Shown here piece after piece: positions 1 to 7,968 of a stretch of 64,000 nt of DNA (positions are counted from its first letter, which is position 1; each line of letters starts with the position of its first letter). The notes below the pieces were generated by a model that saw only the letters and a list, made by a program, of their open reading frames with translations, made no database searches and had not been told where the DNA came from. The translations under genes were made by a program, and so were the position numbers. Source of the DNA: Clostridiales bacterium (GTDB lineage Bacteria; Bacillota; Clostridia; Christensenellales; Christensenellaceae); NCBI GenBank assembly GCA_015056045.1, contig SVGZ01000002.1, positions 1-64,000 on the forward strand, read 5' to 3'.

Positions 1-614
1 ACCCGCTCTGCGCTACCAACAATGGTACCATTCTTGGTGAATGGGTCAGAGATAACTGGGAAGGCAAAGTAGACAAGTATGTTCGTTTCTCCAACCCCGA
101 ATGGCCCCCGATCCTCCAGTCCAGAACTGAAGGCGGCTGGGACGCTTTCTGCAAAGTTCTCCCCGAATATGCTGATAAGAAGGACGAAATGTACAACGAA
201 GTATTCGATAACAATGACTCCCTCATCGCTCAGCAGAACGTTCGTGACTGGTTCACAAAGCAGGATGACGCTGTAACATCCGCATGGATCTCCCTGTCCG
301 ACAACTCCATCCAGGTTGTTGTAACAGAAATCGAATCCCTCGGCAAAGCAGCTCAGTCTGTATGTGTATCCAACGACTGCACACAGGTATTCCTTGAACA
401 GCTCATCGTTAAGGGCGAAGAAACCTGCTGGGTTTCCTCCCTCAACTTCAGACCCGACAACTATGGCAAAGGCCTTGTTAAGCTCGCTGAAGACCTCGTA
501 ACAGACGCTGATTCTGTTCCTTACATGACAAGCTTCGAACTCCCCGGCTGCAACATCAGCAACGTTCAGGAAATGTTCCCCGAAAAGTATGCTGAAGTAA
601 CAGCTACAATGTAA
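1..614 (+). CDS. Sugar ABC transporter substrate-binding lipoprotein, copy 1 (5' truncated by window)
   Basis: This is the C-terminal 203 residues of a periplasmic-binding-protein-fold (Peripla_BP_4/RbsB type) solute receptor. The reading frame enters at base 3 and is open from the window edge to TAA at 612-614. It aligns without gaps to the C-terminal parts of the two complete paralogs downstream, sharing for example ILQSRTEGGWDAF, QQNVRDWFTKQDDAVTSAW, CTQVFLEQLIVKG and NVQEMFPEKYAEVTATM at the end. It is the most divergent of the three, with SNPEWPPILQ where the others have NNPEYAPILQ and a different stretch around residues 95-110 of the visible part, so ligand preference could differ. The ATPase and permease that would serve it lie about 26 kb away. 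Confidence 0.93.
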   Translation, partial: PLCATNNGTILGEWVRDNWEGKVDKYVRFSNPEWPPILQSRTEGGWDAFCKVLPEYADKKDEMYNEVFDNNDSLIAQQNVRDWFTKQDDAVTSAWISLSDNSIQVVVTEIESLGKAAQSVCVSNDCTQVFLEQLIVKGEETCWVSSLNFRPDNYGKGLVKLAEDLVTDADSVPYMTSFELPGCNISNVQEMFPEKYAEVTATM

Positions 615-705
615 TCGAGCTTAGGATTTATTCTAACTGATTAACATTATGACAAGGGTCGTCACCTTTCGTCATAATGATGAAAGATGACAAAGTTCCA
701 TAATC

Positions 706-736
706 GCAGCGGAGCGGCATAAACCGCTCCTGCTGC
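706..736 (+). other. 3' stem-loop after binding-protein copy 1
   Basis: A 12-bp GC-rich stem (706-717 with 724-736, one bulged T) encloses the loop CATAAA. No T-tract follows, so it is unlikely to terminate transcription. Equivalent GC-rich stem-loops follow copies 2 and 3 at similar distances, which fits an mRNA 3'-end stabiliser or processing site for an abundant transcript. Confidence 0.6.
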
Positions 737-811
737 AAAAAACAATGCTTAAAGATTTTATATGTTATGTCCGAAAAACATAACGACAAAAAGTCGGAAA
801 TATGCTTTATT

Positions 812-843
812 AACTGCTCGCTTTGTGGGCAGTTTCTTTTTTT
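812..843 (+). terminator. Intrinsic terminator of binding-protein copy 1
   Basis: A 10-bp stem (AACTGCTCGC with GTGGGCAGTT, two G-U pairs) with a TTT loop is followed by TCTTTTTTT. It ends the copy 1 unit and separates it from copy 2. Confidence 0.75.
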
Positions 844-1078
844 GCAAATAAATTACAAAAAATATTGCAGAGATTTTAAGAAATTGCTCTTTGTAGAAGA
901 AAAGCGTTTTTTGGTCATGGTTTAAAAATGAAAGAAATACAGGGAAAAACCGAACAGGATAAAAATATATTGTTTACGAAATAAACTGATCCGTATTATT
1001 GGAAAATATACAAATCGGAAACAAATCGATATATCTTATTGTTCCGAAATAAGAATAAATTACAAAAATATAGTAAAA

Positions 1079-1108
1079 TTGATGCTTATACGATAATATT
1101 GTTACAAT
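1079..1108 (+). promoter_or_regulatory. Candidate promoter of binding-protein copy 2 and its leader
   Basis: TTGATG (1079-1084), an 18-bp spacer and TACAAT (1103-1108) form a plausible sigma-A promoter. A further TATAAT lies near 1138 without a clear -35. The leader down to 1227 has a short hairpin (TGGGA, loop AACC, TCCCA) near 1158-1171 and the ribosome binding site GGAG at 1216-1219. The stretch 844-1078 is AT-rich, and I recognise no gene in it. Confidence 0.45.
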
Positions 1109-1227
1109 TTATGTTTTCTATAAAAAGAAACAAAACGATATAATACAGTTGTCGGGTGGGAAACCTCCCAAGAACTTTGATAATCGCATATAGATACTGG
1201 GTCAACATTATTTTAGGAGATTAGATA

Positions 1228-2325
1228 ATGAAGAAATTTTTATCCCTCATTCTCGCTCTCGTAATGGTATTCTCCCTCGTAGCTTGCGGCGCTAAGACAG
1301 AAGAAGCTCCTGAAGAAGAAGCTCCCGTTGCTACAGAAATTCCCTCCGAGGAAGTAGAAATCGTTACAGGCGACACAGTAGAAGAAAACGCTGAAACAAC
1401 AGACGCACTCACACTCATTGGCTACACAGTATCCCAGGAACCCGAATTCCAGACCCGCGTTCGCACAGGCCTCCAGGCTGCTTGCGACGAAAGAGGTTAT
1501 GAACTGAAGATCGGCGTACACGGCGGCGACACAACAAAGCAGAGAGCATTCGTTGAAGCATTCATCAACGCTGGTGCTCAGGTATGCATGGACTTCGCTT
1601 CCAACGCTGAAATCGGCGCAGCTCTCGCAGAACTCTGCGACGCTTCCGGTGTCTTCATGGTTGGTATCGACGGTGACTACGGCGAACCCGCTTTCTATTT
1701 CGGCACAAACAACCCGCTCTGCGCTACCAACAATGGTACAATCCTTGCAGAATGGGTAAGAGATAACTGGGAAGGCAAAGTTGACAAGTATGTCCGCTTC
1801 AACAACCCCGAATATGCTCCGATCCTCCAGTCCAGAACTGAAGGTGGTTGGGATGCTTTCTGCGCAGTTCTCCCCGAATATGCAGACAAGAAAGATGACG
1901 TTTACTGCGAAGTATTCGTAAACTCCGACTCCCTCATTTCTCAGCAGAACGTTCGTGACTGGTTCACAAAGCAGGACGACGCTGTAACATCCGCTTGGAT
2001 CGCTCTTTCTGACAACGACATCATGGTTGCTGTTACAGAAATCGAATCCATGGGCAAGGATAAGCAGACCGTTTGCGTTGGCAACGACTGCACACAGGTA
2101 TTCCTTGAACAGCTCATCGTTAAGGGCGAAAACACATGCTGGGTTTCCTCCCTCAACTTCAGACCCGACAACTACGGCAAACTGCTCGTTAAGCTTGCAG
2201 AAGACCTCGTAACAGACGCTGCTTCCGTTCCTTACATGACAAGCTTCGATCTGCCCGGCTGCAACATTACAAACGTTCAGGAAATGTTCCCTGAAAAGTA
2301 TGCTGAAGTTACAGCTACAATGTAA
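1228..2325 (+). CDS. Sugar ABC transporter substrate-binding lipoprotein, copy 2
   Basis: This 365-residue extracellular solute receptor has a lipoprotein signal peptide (residues 1-20, lipobox LVAC with Cys20). An acidic linker rich in Glu (about 23-50) follows, then a two-lobed periplasmic-binding fold of the RbsB/Peripla_BP_4 family (about 60-340). The start is fixed by GGAG nine bases upstream of ATG and by the intact signal peptide. Family members bind sugars or related small polar solutes and hand them to RbsC/RbsA-type membrane components; the likely partners here are the genes at 26232-28699. Its codon choice is strongly biased (ACA, CTC, ATC, GTT), unlike the neighbouring housekeeping genes, suggesting high expression. 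Its first roughly 65 coding bases are identical to copy 3. The ligand is unknown. Confidence 0.95.
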   Translation: MKKFLSLILALVMVFSLVACGAKTEEAPEEEAPVATEIPSEEVEIVTGDTVEENAETTDALTLIGYTVSQEPEFQTRVRTGLQAACDERGYELKIGVHGGDTTKQRAFVEAFINAGAQVCMDFASNAEIGAALAELCDASGVFMVGIDGDYGEPAFYFGTNNPLCATNNGTILAEWVRDNWEGKVDKYVRFNNPEYAPILQSRTEGGWDAFCAVLPEYADKKDDVYCEVFVNSDSLISQQNVRDWFTKQDDAVTSAWIALSDNDIMVAVTEIESMGKDKQTVCVGNDCTQVFLEQLIVKGENTCWVSSLNFRPDNYGKLLVKLAEDLVTDAASVPYMTSFDLPGCNITNVQEMFPEKYAEVTATM

Positions 2326-2371
2326 TTTAGCTTAAGGAATTATTTCTTAAACATTTGCAGTAATTAAACGA

Positions 2372-2398
2372 CCTGCCGGAGCATAAAGCTCCGGCAGG
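2372..2398 (+). other. 3' stem-loop after binding-protein copy 2
   Basis: A perfect 11-bp stem (CCTGCCGGAGC with GCTCCGGCAGG) encloses an ATAAA loop, and no T-tract follows. The position and GC-rich stem match the stem-loops after copies 1 and 3. A weaker hairpin (ACAGTGG/CCACTGT, 2445-2469) lies between it and the terminator. Confidence 0.65.
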
Positions 2399-2488
2399 GA
2401 ATATCATAAACCCAAGTATTTATATGTCACTAACAGACAAAAGAACAGTGGAAGATGATCTGCCACTGTCCCCAAGACAAAAACTATT

Positions 2489-2514
2489 ACCGCCTGAATG
2501 GGCGGTCTTTTTTT
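2489..2514 (+). terminator. Intrinsic terminator of binding-protein copy 2
   Basis: ACCGCC pairs with GGCGGT across a six-base loop and is followed by CTTTTTTT. The AT-rich stretch from 2515 to 3017 shows no gene or structure I can name. Confidence 0.8.
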
Positions 2515-3017
2515 ATGTCTTTATTTTAACGCCGGCGGATATAATTTGCAAGATTTGCTTTTGCAGGCCGGATTGCATCGGATCCATGCCGGTTTTTGCC
2601 TTTGCAATGGCATTTTTTGCCCGATCAGACAGGAATAATTTTATAAAGCGCAAAGAAAAATAGATCAAAGTCATAATTTATTCCAATAAATATTACGGAA
2701 ATATTACAGAAGTATATATAAAAGTAAATAAAATCGAATTGAAAACGAAATAAACAAGATCGTGCAAAAAGAAGTAGTGCGATCAAAAAATGCCTGAATG
2801 GTGGGAAATTTTGAAAATGATCTTGAAAATGTTAAAAACGGATACCGAAAGCGGCATAAATTGTTCGTTTTGATCCGTTTACAAAATATTGAAACCTGTA
2901 AACGAAATGAAAATGGAAAGACAACTGATTTCCGGTCAAAACAGCAATTTAATACAATTTCGAAAAGATTTTCATTGAAAAATGCAAACAACTTGTAAAA
3001 GTGTTTCTTTTTTGTGT

Positions 3018-3086
3018 TTGACGGGAAATCCTGCAAAAATTATAATAAGCACGTGCTTTGAAAGAAGCGCAAAGAACATTTACAAT
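3018..3086 (+). promoter_or_regulatory. Two tandem promoters of binding-protein copy 3
   Basis: The first promoter is TTGACG (3018-3023), a 17-bp spacer and TATAAT (3041-3046), one base from consensus. The second is TTGAAA (3058-3063), a 17-bp spacer and TACAAT (3081-3086). Both read toward the gene at 3136, giving leaders of roughly 85 and 45 bases. Two near-consensus promoters fit high-level expression of a binding protein. Confidence 0.75.
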
Positions 3087-3135
3087 AGAATACAGACTCC
3101 AAATGTGCGGAATACTTTATATTGGAGATTAGATA

Positions 3136-4230
3136 ATGAAGAAATTTTTATCCCTCATTCTCGCTCTCGTAATGGTATTCTCCCTCGTAGCATGTGGTGC
3201 TAAGACAGAAGAAGAAGTTTCTGAAGCTCCCGTTGCTACAGAAATTCCCTCCGAGGAAGTAGAAATCGTTACAGGCGACGAAGTAAAAGAAAACGAAGAA
3301 ACAGTTGATGCACTTTCCATCATTGGTTACACAGTAAACCAGGAACCCGAATTCCAGACCCGTGTTCGCACAGGCCTCCAGGCTGCTTGCGACGAAAGAG
3401 GTTATGAACTGAAGATCGGTGTTTATGGCGGCGACACAACAAAGCAGAGAGCATTCGTTGAAGCATTCATCAACGCTGGTGCTCAGGTATGCATGGACTT
3501 CGCTTCCAACGCTGAAATCGGCGCAGCTCTCGCTGAACTCTGCGATGCTTCCGGCGTTTACATGATCGGCGTTGACGGCGACTATGGCGAACCCGCTTAC
3601 TATTTCGGCACAAACAACCCGCTCTGCGCTACCAACAATGGTATCATCCTCGCTGAATGGGTTAGAGATAACTGGGAAGGCAAAGTAGACAAATTCGTCC
3701 GCTTCAACAACCCCGAATACGCTCCGATCCTCCAGTCCAGAACTGAAGGCGGTTGGGATGCTTTCTGCTCCGTACTCCCTGAGTATGCTGAAAAGAAAGA
3801 CGAAGTTTATGAAGAAGTTTTCGTAAACGCTGACTCCCTCATTTCTCAGCAGAACGTTCGTGACTGGTTCACAAAACAGGACGACGCTGTAACATCCGCT
3901 TGGATCGCTCTCTCTGACAACGACATCATGGTTGCTGTTACAGAAATCGACTCCATGGGTAAGACAAAGGACACCGTTTGCGTTGGTAACGACTGCACAC
4001 AGGTATTCCTTGAACAGCTCATCGTTAAGGGCACAGAAACCTGCTGGGTTTCCTCCCTCAACTTCAGACCCGACAACTACGGCAAACTGCTCGTTAAACT
4101 TGCAGAAGACCTGATGACCGACGCTGAATCCGTTCCTTACATGACAAGCTTCGATCTCCCCGGCTGCAACGTTACAAACGTTCAGGAAATGTTCCCTGAA
4201 AAGTATGCTGAAGTAACAGCTACAATGTAA
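3136..4230 (+). CDS. Sugar ABC transporter substrate-binding lipoprotein, copy 3
   Basis: This 364-residue lipoprotein of the RbsB-like family has a signal peptide with lipobox LVAC (Cys20), an acidic linker and a two-lobe solute-binding domain. It is almost colinear with copy 2; most differences fall in the linker and at scattered positions such as residues near 160, 216-225 and 270-275. The ribosome binding site and signal-peptide region (from GGAG at 3124 through the Ala codon before lipobox Cys) are base-for-base identical to copy 2, whereas sequence further upstream is unrelated. This points to duplication or gene conversion bounded near the ribosome binding site. It is transcribed alone, from its own promoters to its own terminator. 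Confidence 0.95.
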   Translation: MKKFLSLILALVMVFSLVACGAKTEEEVSEAPVATEIPSEEVEIVTGDEVKENEETVDALSIIGYTVNQEPEFQTRVRTGLQAACDERGYELKIGVYGGDTTKQRAFVEAFINAGAQVCMDFASNAEIGAALAELCDASGVYMIGVDGDYGEPAYYFGTNNPLCATNNGIILAEWVRDNWEGKVDKFVRFNNPEYAPILQSRTEGGWDAFCSVLPEYAEKKDEVYEEVFVNADSLISQQNVRDWFTKQDDAVTSAWIALSDNDIMVAVTEIDSMGKTKDTVCVGNDCTQVFLEQLIVKGTETCWVSSLNFRPDNYGKLLVKLAEDLMTDAESVPYMTSFDLPGCNVTNVQEMFPEKYAEVTATM

Positions 4231-4269
4231 TTGGGCCCAGGATCTGACTTTTAAAAACTAAAAATAAAA

Positions 4270-4295
4270 TCTGCCGGAGCGCGACCTCCGGCAGA
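4270..4295 (+). other. 3' stem-loop after binding-protein copy 3
   Basis: A perfect 10-bp stem (TCTGCCGGAG with CTCCGGCAGA) has a six-base loop and no T-tract. It is the counterpart of the hairpins after copies 1 and 2. Confidence 0.6.
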
Positions 4296-4351
4296 TAAAT
4301 ACCACCCGCATTGGAATCTGTATAAGAGAAAAACAAGTAACACTGCATTTT

Positions 4352-4384
4352 ACTGTCCGAATCCGTTTGGGCAGTTATTTTTTT
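4352..4384 (+). terminator. Intrinsic terminator of binding-protein copy 3
   Basis: ACTGTCC pairs with GGGCAGT (one G-U pair) and is followed by TATTTTTTT. It closes the three-gene receptor array just before the convergent hydrolase gene. Confidence 0.65.
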
Positions 4385-4398
4385 ATCATTGTAGCATA

Positions 4399-5307
4399 TT
4401 ATTTGGCATTTTTACCTGTCTGTGGAAAATACTTTTTTAAGAATTCGAGGATCATGGCAAAATCGCTCTTTGTTTCGCGTGTTCCGTAGAGGATATAGGC
4501 ATGCCACATGCCGGGTTTGATCTGCAGTTTTGCGCTGCATCCGGCTTCGGTAAGCTTTTTATAAAGCGTTTCGGCATCGCTTAACATGACTTCATCACCG
4601 CCGACAAAGATGAGCGATGGCGGCATTTCATGAAAATCGCCGAAAACAGGCGAAACATAGGGATCTGTTTTATCTTCGGCATAAAGCGAAGCATAAAACT
4701 GCAGCCTTTCCTTGGAAAGCGAAGGGTCACGCTCTTCATTTTCCGCATAAGATGTGCCTGATGCAGTAAGATCGACCCACGGAGAAATCGCAATGATCCC
4801 TGCCGGCATGGGCATATTTTTTTCACGCAGCTTCATGGCAAGCGCATAGCAAAGACCGCCGCCTGCAGATTCACCGCATAGAATGATCTGATCGCCCGTA
4901 TAGCCCGAACGCAGGAGAAAAGTATAGGATTCAAGAGCATCTTCCAAAGCCGCAGGATAGGGATTTTCAGGTGCTAAGCGATAGGCGCAGCAGAAGCTTT
5001 TGACCTTATTTTTGCTCGTTAAAACGGTCGAAAAACCCCTTGCATAGTCGATATTGCCGGCACAATAACCGCCGCCGTGGAGATATAAAACGATGCCGTC
5101 GAGTTTCTGTTGTTTCGGGGCGATCCATTCGCCGATGAAATCCCGAAAAACAACGGTTTGCGCAACGATTCGGTTTTTGCGGATGCGTGCCATGACTTCG
5201 CCCAAAGCGGCCTGCGCTTTGCGTTCGACTTCGATCTCTTTATTCTGTGTGAATGCTTTGAAAAGGGAAAGCTGGATTTTGATAAGTTTCGTAGAAATAG
5301 CCATCAT
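4399..5307 (-). CDS. Alpha/beta hydrolase of the hormone-sensitive-lipase type (esterase)
   Basis: This 302-residue cytoplasmic esterase or acylhydrolase belongs to the alpha/beta hydrolase_3 (HSL, bacterial family IV) group. The oxyanion-hole motif HGGG lies at residues 77-80 and the nucleophile elbow GESAGG at 145-150 (Ser147). The later Asp (in DPYVSP) and His (in GMWHAY) complete the triad. There is no signal peptide. Its start overlaps the stop of the upstream acetyltransferase gene (TAATG), so the two are translationally coupled. The natural substrate cannot be inferred; related enzymes hydrolyse short acyl esters, including acetylated sugars or xenobiotics. Confidence 0.85.
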   Translation of the reverse strand: MMAISTKLIKIQLSLFKAFTQNKEIEVERKAQAALGEVMARIRKNRIVAQTVVFRDFIGEWIAPKQQKLDGIVLYLHGGGYCAGNIDYARGFSTVLTSKNKVKSFCCAYRLAPENPYPAALEDALESYTFLLRSGYTGDQIILCGESAGGGLCYALAMKLREKNMPMPAGIIAISPWVDLTASGTSYAENEERDPSLSKERLQFYASLYAEDKTDPYVSPVFGDFHEMPPSLIFVGGDEVMLSDAETLYKKLTEAGCSAKLQIKPGMWHAYILYGTRETKSDFAMILEFLKKYFPQTGKNAK

Positions 5308-5885
5308 TAATTCATGAAAAAATGTCCGCTGAAATTGTGCGAAAGTGCGTGTTCGTATATTTTTCTGTAATCGGATGCGAGTTCTTCTTCCGTATAATTT
5401 CCCGAAAGAGGAATATAGAGAAGATCGAAATCAACATCATAGACAAAACTATGCAGATTTGTTGCGACCGCACCGTTTTTCAGGTAAAAATCGCGCCGTT
5501 TGATGCGCTTTTCTTGTTCAACGGCATCTTCTGCCATTGCGGGCGATTCGATCTCGATGATCATCGCACGAAGCTCTTTGTTTTTCAGCAATTCTTCACG
5601 GATCATTTGGAGATAAAGGCTGCCATAGCCTTGCCCGCGGAACTGCGGCTCAACGGCAAAATAATCGAGCATACAGCAGCGCCTGTTTTCCGAAAAGAGA
5701 TAGCTTGCATAAAGGAGGCGTTCGCTTTCCCGAAAAAGACCGTTGATGAGCAGCCTTTTATCGCGGTCAAGGCGAAGAAAATCTTTGTATGGGCGAACCT
5801 CCGGCAAAGGAAAATCACGCAGGATGCATTCCTTATGCAGAGTTTCAAATTCTTTCAGGTCGATTTGTCGAATGTAAGTTTCCAT
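5307..5885 (-). CDS. GNAT-family N-acetyltransferase
   Basis: This 192-residue protein has a GNAT core. The acetyl-CoA pyrophosphate-binding motif appears as QFRGQGYGS near residues 82-90, preceded by the strand CCMLDYFAV. GNAT enzymes transfer an acetyl group from acetyl-CoA to an amine; the acceptor here is unknown. It is the first gene of a two-gene operon with the HSL-type hydrolase, overlapping it by one base. Pairing of an acetyltransferase with an esterase is suggestive but not diagnostic. Confidence 0.8.
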   Translation of the reverse strand: METYIRQIDLKEFETLHKECILRDFPLPEVRPYKDFLRLDRDKRLLINGLFRESERLLYASYLFSENRRCCMLDYFAVEPQFRGQGYGSLYLQMIREELLKNKELRAMIIEIESPAMAEDAVEQEKRIKRRDFYLKNGAVATNLHSFVYDVDFDLLYIPLSGNYTEEELASDYRKIYEHALSHNFSGHFFMN

Positions 5886-5927
5886 AATGCTATGATAACG
5901 CAGAAAGCCTGAAAAAGCAAAAGTGAT

Positions 5928-7319
5928 TTATAAAAATACCGCACGCAGCCGTTCAAGCGCTTCAGGAACTTTTTTCATGTCAATACCCGAATAATTGATG
6001 ATGACGGTATGTGCATAGTCATCCGCGGCAAGCTTGGCATAGCCGGACATGAAAGACAGGCGAATACCGGCTTTTTCGGCAAGGGAAGTGACCTCACGGT
6101 CGCTTTTTTTCGTATTGATCTTCAGGGAAAAATGCAGCCCCGAATCGTTTTCGATGAGCTTGATATATGGCGCAAAAGGGCTTTCCAGAATCAGGCGGAT
6201 AAGCTCTTTTCTCTGTTCCCGGTAATGCTTTTTCATGCGGTTCAGATGCCGCTCGAAATAACCGCCGCGAATAAACCTGGCAAGGGTATATTGCTCAAAG
6301 CTCGGTACCGTACAGGAATAGAATTGCAGTTTTTCGCGGAAGCGCTGCATGAGGCTTTCGGGCAAAACCATATAGCTGATGCGGATCGACGGAGCGATCG
6401 TTTTGGTATAAGAATTCATATAGATGACTTTTCCCATGAGGTCGATGCTTTTCATCGCAGGAAGCGGTCTGCCGGTGATGCGGAATTCGCTGTCGTAATC
6501 ATCCTCGATGATGTAGCGATCATTTTTTTCCATTGCCCATGCGAGAAGCTCTTTTCTTTTGGCGGTTTGCGTGACGTATCCTGTGGGAAAGTGGTGTGAA
6601 GGTGAGATATGAAGGATATTTGCGCCGCTGTTTTGGAGCTTTTCTATGGAAATACCGTCTTTTTCAACAGGAATGTGGGTAACGGTGATCTGGTTAGCTG
6701 CATAGACTTCGGCGATTTTGCTGTAACCGGGGTCTTCGACTGCGCAAGTGGAATTGCGCCCCAAAAGCTGTGCCAAAACATTATAAAGAAAATCCGTTCC
6801 TGCGCCGATGAGGATGTTTTCGGGTGAAACTTCGAGCCCACGGAGTCTGTATAAGCTTTCCGCAATGGCTTCACGCAGCTCAACAACACCGCAGGGATCG
6901 GCAGCGCCAAGGAGCTTTTCACGGTCTTCGCCCGATAACACTTCACGCATCAGCTTTGACCAGACGGAAAACGGAAAAACCGCAGGATCGGGCTGATTTT
7001 TCCTCAGGTCAAGAAAAACGGAAGAATCACTTCTTTTCATTGTTTTTTCTTTCGTAAAGTTCCTGTTTTCCGTGGAAATAGCGGGGATTTCGCTGACAAA
7101 ATAGCCTTTTTTCTCGATGCTTTCGATGAAGCCTTCGGCAATGAGCTGTGCATAGGCATTTTCGACGGTGACTGTGCTGAGCTTCAGATGCTGTGCGAGC
7201 GTTCGCTTTGAAGGCAGTTTCCCCGAAAGTTTTCCCGAAAGGATGTCTTCACGGATAGCACGATATAAAAGAAGATATAAAGGCTGACCTGTTCGTTTTT
7301 CAAGATCGTATGTGAGCAT
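5928..7319 (-). CDS. MocR/PdxR-type GntR regulator with aminotransferase domain
   Basis: This 463-residue regulator has an N-terminal GntR winged helix-turn-helix (residues 1-75, including LPSKRTLAQHLKLSTVTVENAY). A PLP-dependent aminotransferase fold type I domain (about 105-463) follows. EDDYDSEF at 272-279 and SYTKTIAPS around Lys306, the predicted PLP-binding lysine, are intact. MocR proteins sense PLP or amino-acid adducts and control B6, GABA, taurine or transport genes. It is divergently transcribed from an ECF transporter S-component across a 135-bp region with an inverted repeat, so it probably regulates that vitamin uptake gene. Vitamin B6 is the obvious candidate ligand, but this is inference. 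Confidence 0.9.
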   Translation of the reverse strand: MLTYDLEKRTGQPLYLLLYRAIREDILSGKLSGKLPSKRTLAQHLKLSTVTVENAYAQLIAEGFIESIEKKGYFVSEIPAISTENRNFTKEKTMKRSDSSVFLDLRKNQPDPAVFPFSVWSKLMREVLSGEDREKLLGAADPCGVVELREAIAESLYRLRGLEVSPENILIGAGTDFLYNVLAQLLGRNSTCAVEDPGYSKIAEVYAANQITVTHIPVEKDGISIEKLQNSGANILHISPSHHFPTGYVTQTAKRKELLAWAMEKNDRYIIEDDYDSEFRITGRPLPAMKSIDLMGKVIYMNSYTKTIAPSIRISYMVLPESLMQRFREKLQFYSCTVPSFEQYTLARFIRGGYFERHLNRMKKHYREQRKELIRLILESPFAPYIKLIENDSGLHFSLKINTKKSDREVTSLAEKAGIRLSFMSGYAKLAADDYAHTVIINYSGIDMKKVPEALERLRAVFL

Positions 7320-7363
7320 GGATACTTCCTTTTTTTGTAAATCTGGTATTAAAAATATCGTGC

Positions 7364-7401
7364 AAATTGGATATTTTCATCATACCAATTTATACTATAA
7401 T
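7364..7401. promoter_or_regulatory. Divergent control region with inverted repeat (candidate MocR operator)
   Basis: An inverted repeat AAATTGG (7364-7370) / CCAATTT (7385-7391) lies between the regulator and the S-component gene. It sits immediately upstream of a TATAAT (7396-7401) reading right. The arms cover where the -35 of the rightward promoter would be, which suits an operator. Binding by the neighbouring MocR protein is inferred from position only. Confidence 0.45.
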
Positions 7402-7454
7402 ATATTTCGTAAGGCTTGGCAAGCAAGGAAAATACAGGCCTTTTGGAGTTTTTG

Positions 7455-7952
7455 ATGGACAGGAAGACAAACAAACTGGTATTGACAGCGCTTTTTGCGG
7501 CTCTGATATGTATTTCGACGATGGTGATCACGATCCCTTCGCCGATGAACGGCTATGTGAATTTAGGCGATGCTTTTGTTTTGCTCGCAGGCTGGTTCAT
7601 GGGGCCTTTATATGGCATGGCGGCAGCCGGTATTGGCTCTGCATTGGCGGATATGCTCCTTGGCTATATGCATTATGTTCCGGGGACTTTCCTCATTAAA
7701 GCGGGCATGGCACTGATCGCTTCGCTCTTTGCAAAAAAGAAAAAGCGTGGTATGATGGTCATTGGCGGCGCTTTGGCGGAAATCTTCATGGTGATCGGCT
7801 ATTTTATCTATGCAGCCTTTATTTTAGGCGAAGGAATGGCTGCTGCGGCAAGTATTCCGGGGAATATCATGCAGGGGATTTTCGGGCTTGTCATGGCGAT
7901 TTTGCTTAAAAGTGCAGCCGAAAAAAGCGGTTTCAGAGAAAAATTTTTATAA
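7455..7952 (+). CDS. ECF transporter S-component (vitamin substrate-binding membrane protein)
   Basis: This 165-residue integral membrane protein has five to six hydrophobic segments. The pattern MDRKTNKLVLTALFAALICISTMV followed by NGYVNLGDAFVLLAGWF and then GMAAAGIGSALADML is typical of ECF S-components (ECF_trnsprt family). ATG at 7455 is preferred because GGAG lies six bases upstream; an in-frame start at 7416 has no such site. S-components capture a vitamin and use a shared EcfA/A'/T module encoded elsewhere. The divergent MocR gene suggests a B6 vitamer or related compound; thiamine precursors remain possible. Confidence 0.8.
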   Translation: MDRKTNKLVLTALFAALICISTMVITIPSPMNGYVNLGDAFVLLAGWFMGPLYGMAAAGIGSALADMLLGYMHYVPGTFLIKAGMALIASLFAKKKKRGMMVIGGALAEIFMVIGYFIYAAFILGEGMAAAASIPGNIMQGIFGLVMAILLKSAAEKSGFREKFL

Positions 7953-7968
7953 GATACAGGTGAAACAT

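Noticed and set aside
2704-3036. Open frames on both strands in the leader of receptor copy 3
   Set aside because: Low-complexity AT-rich sequence without starts supported by ribosome binding sites; the two frames are mirror images.
1-4230. Receptor array as an assembly duplication artefact
   Set aside because: The three copies have different leaders, different terminators and scattered amino-acid differences, so they are distinct genes; long reads would still be useful.
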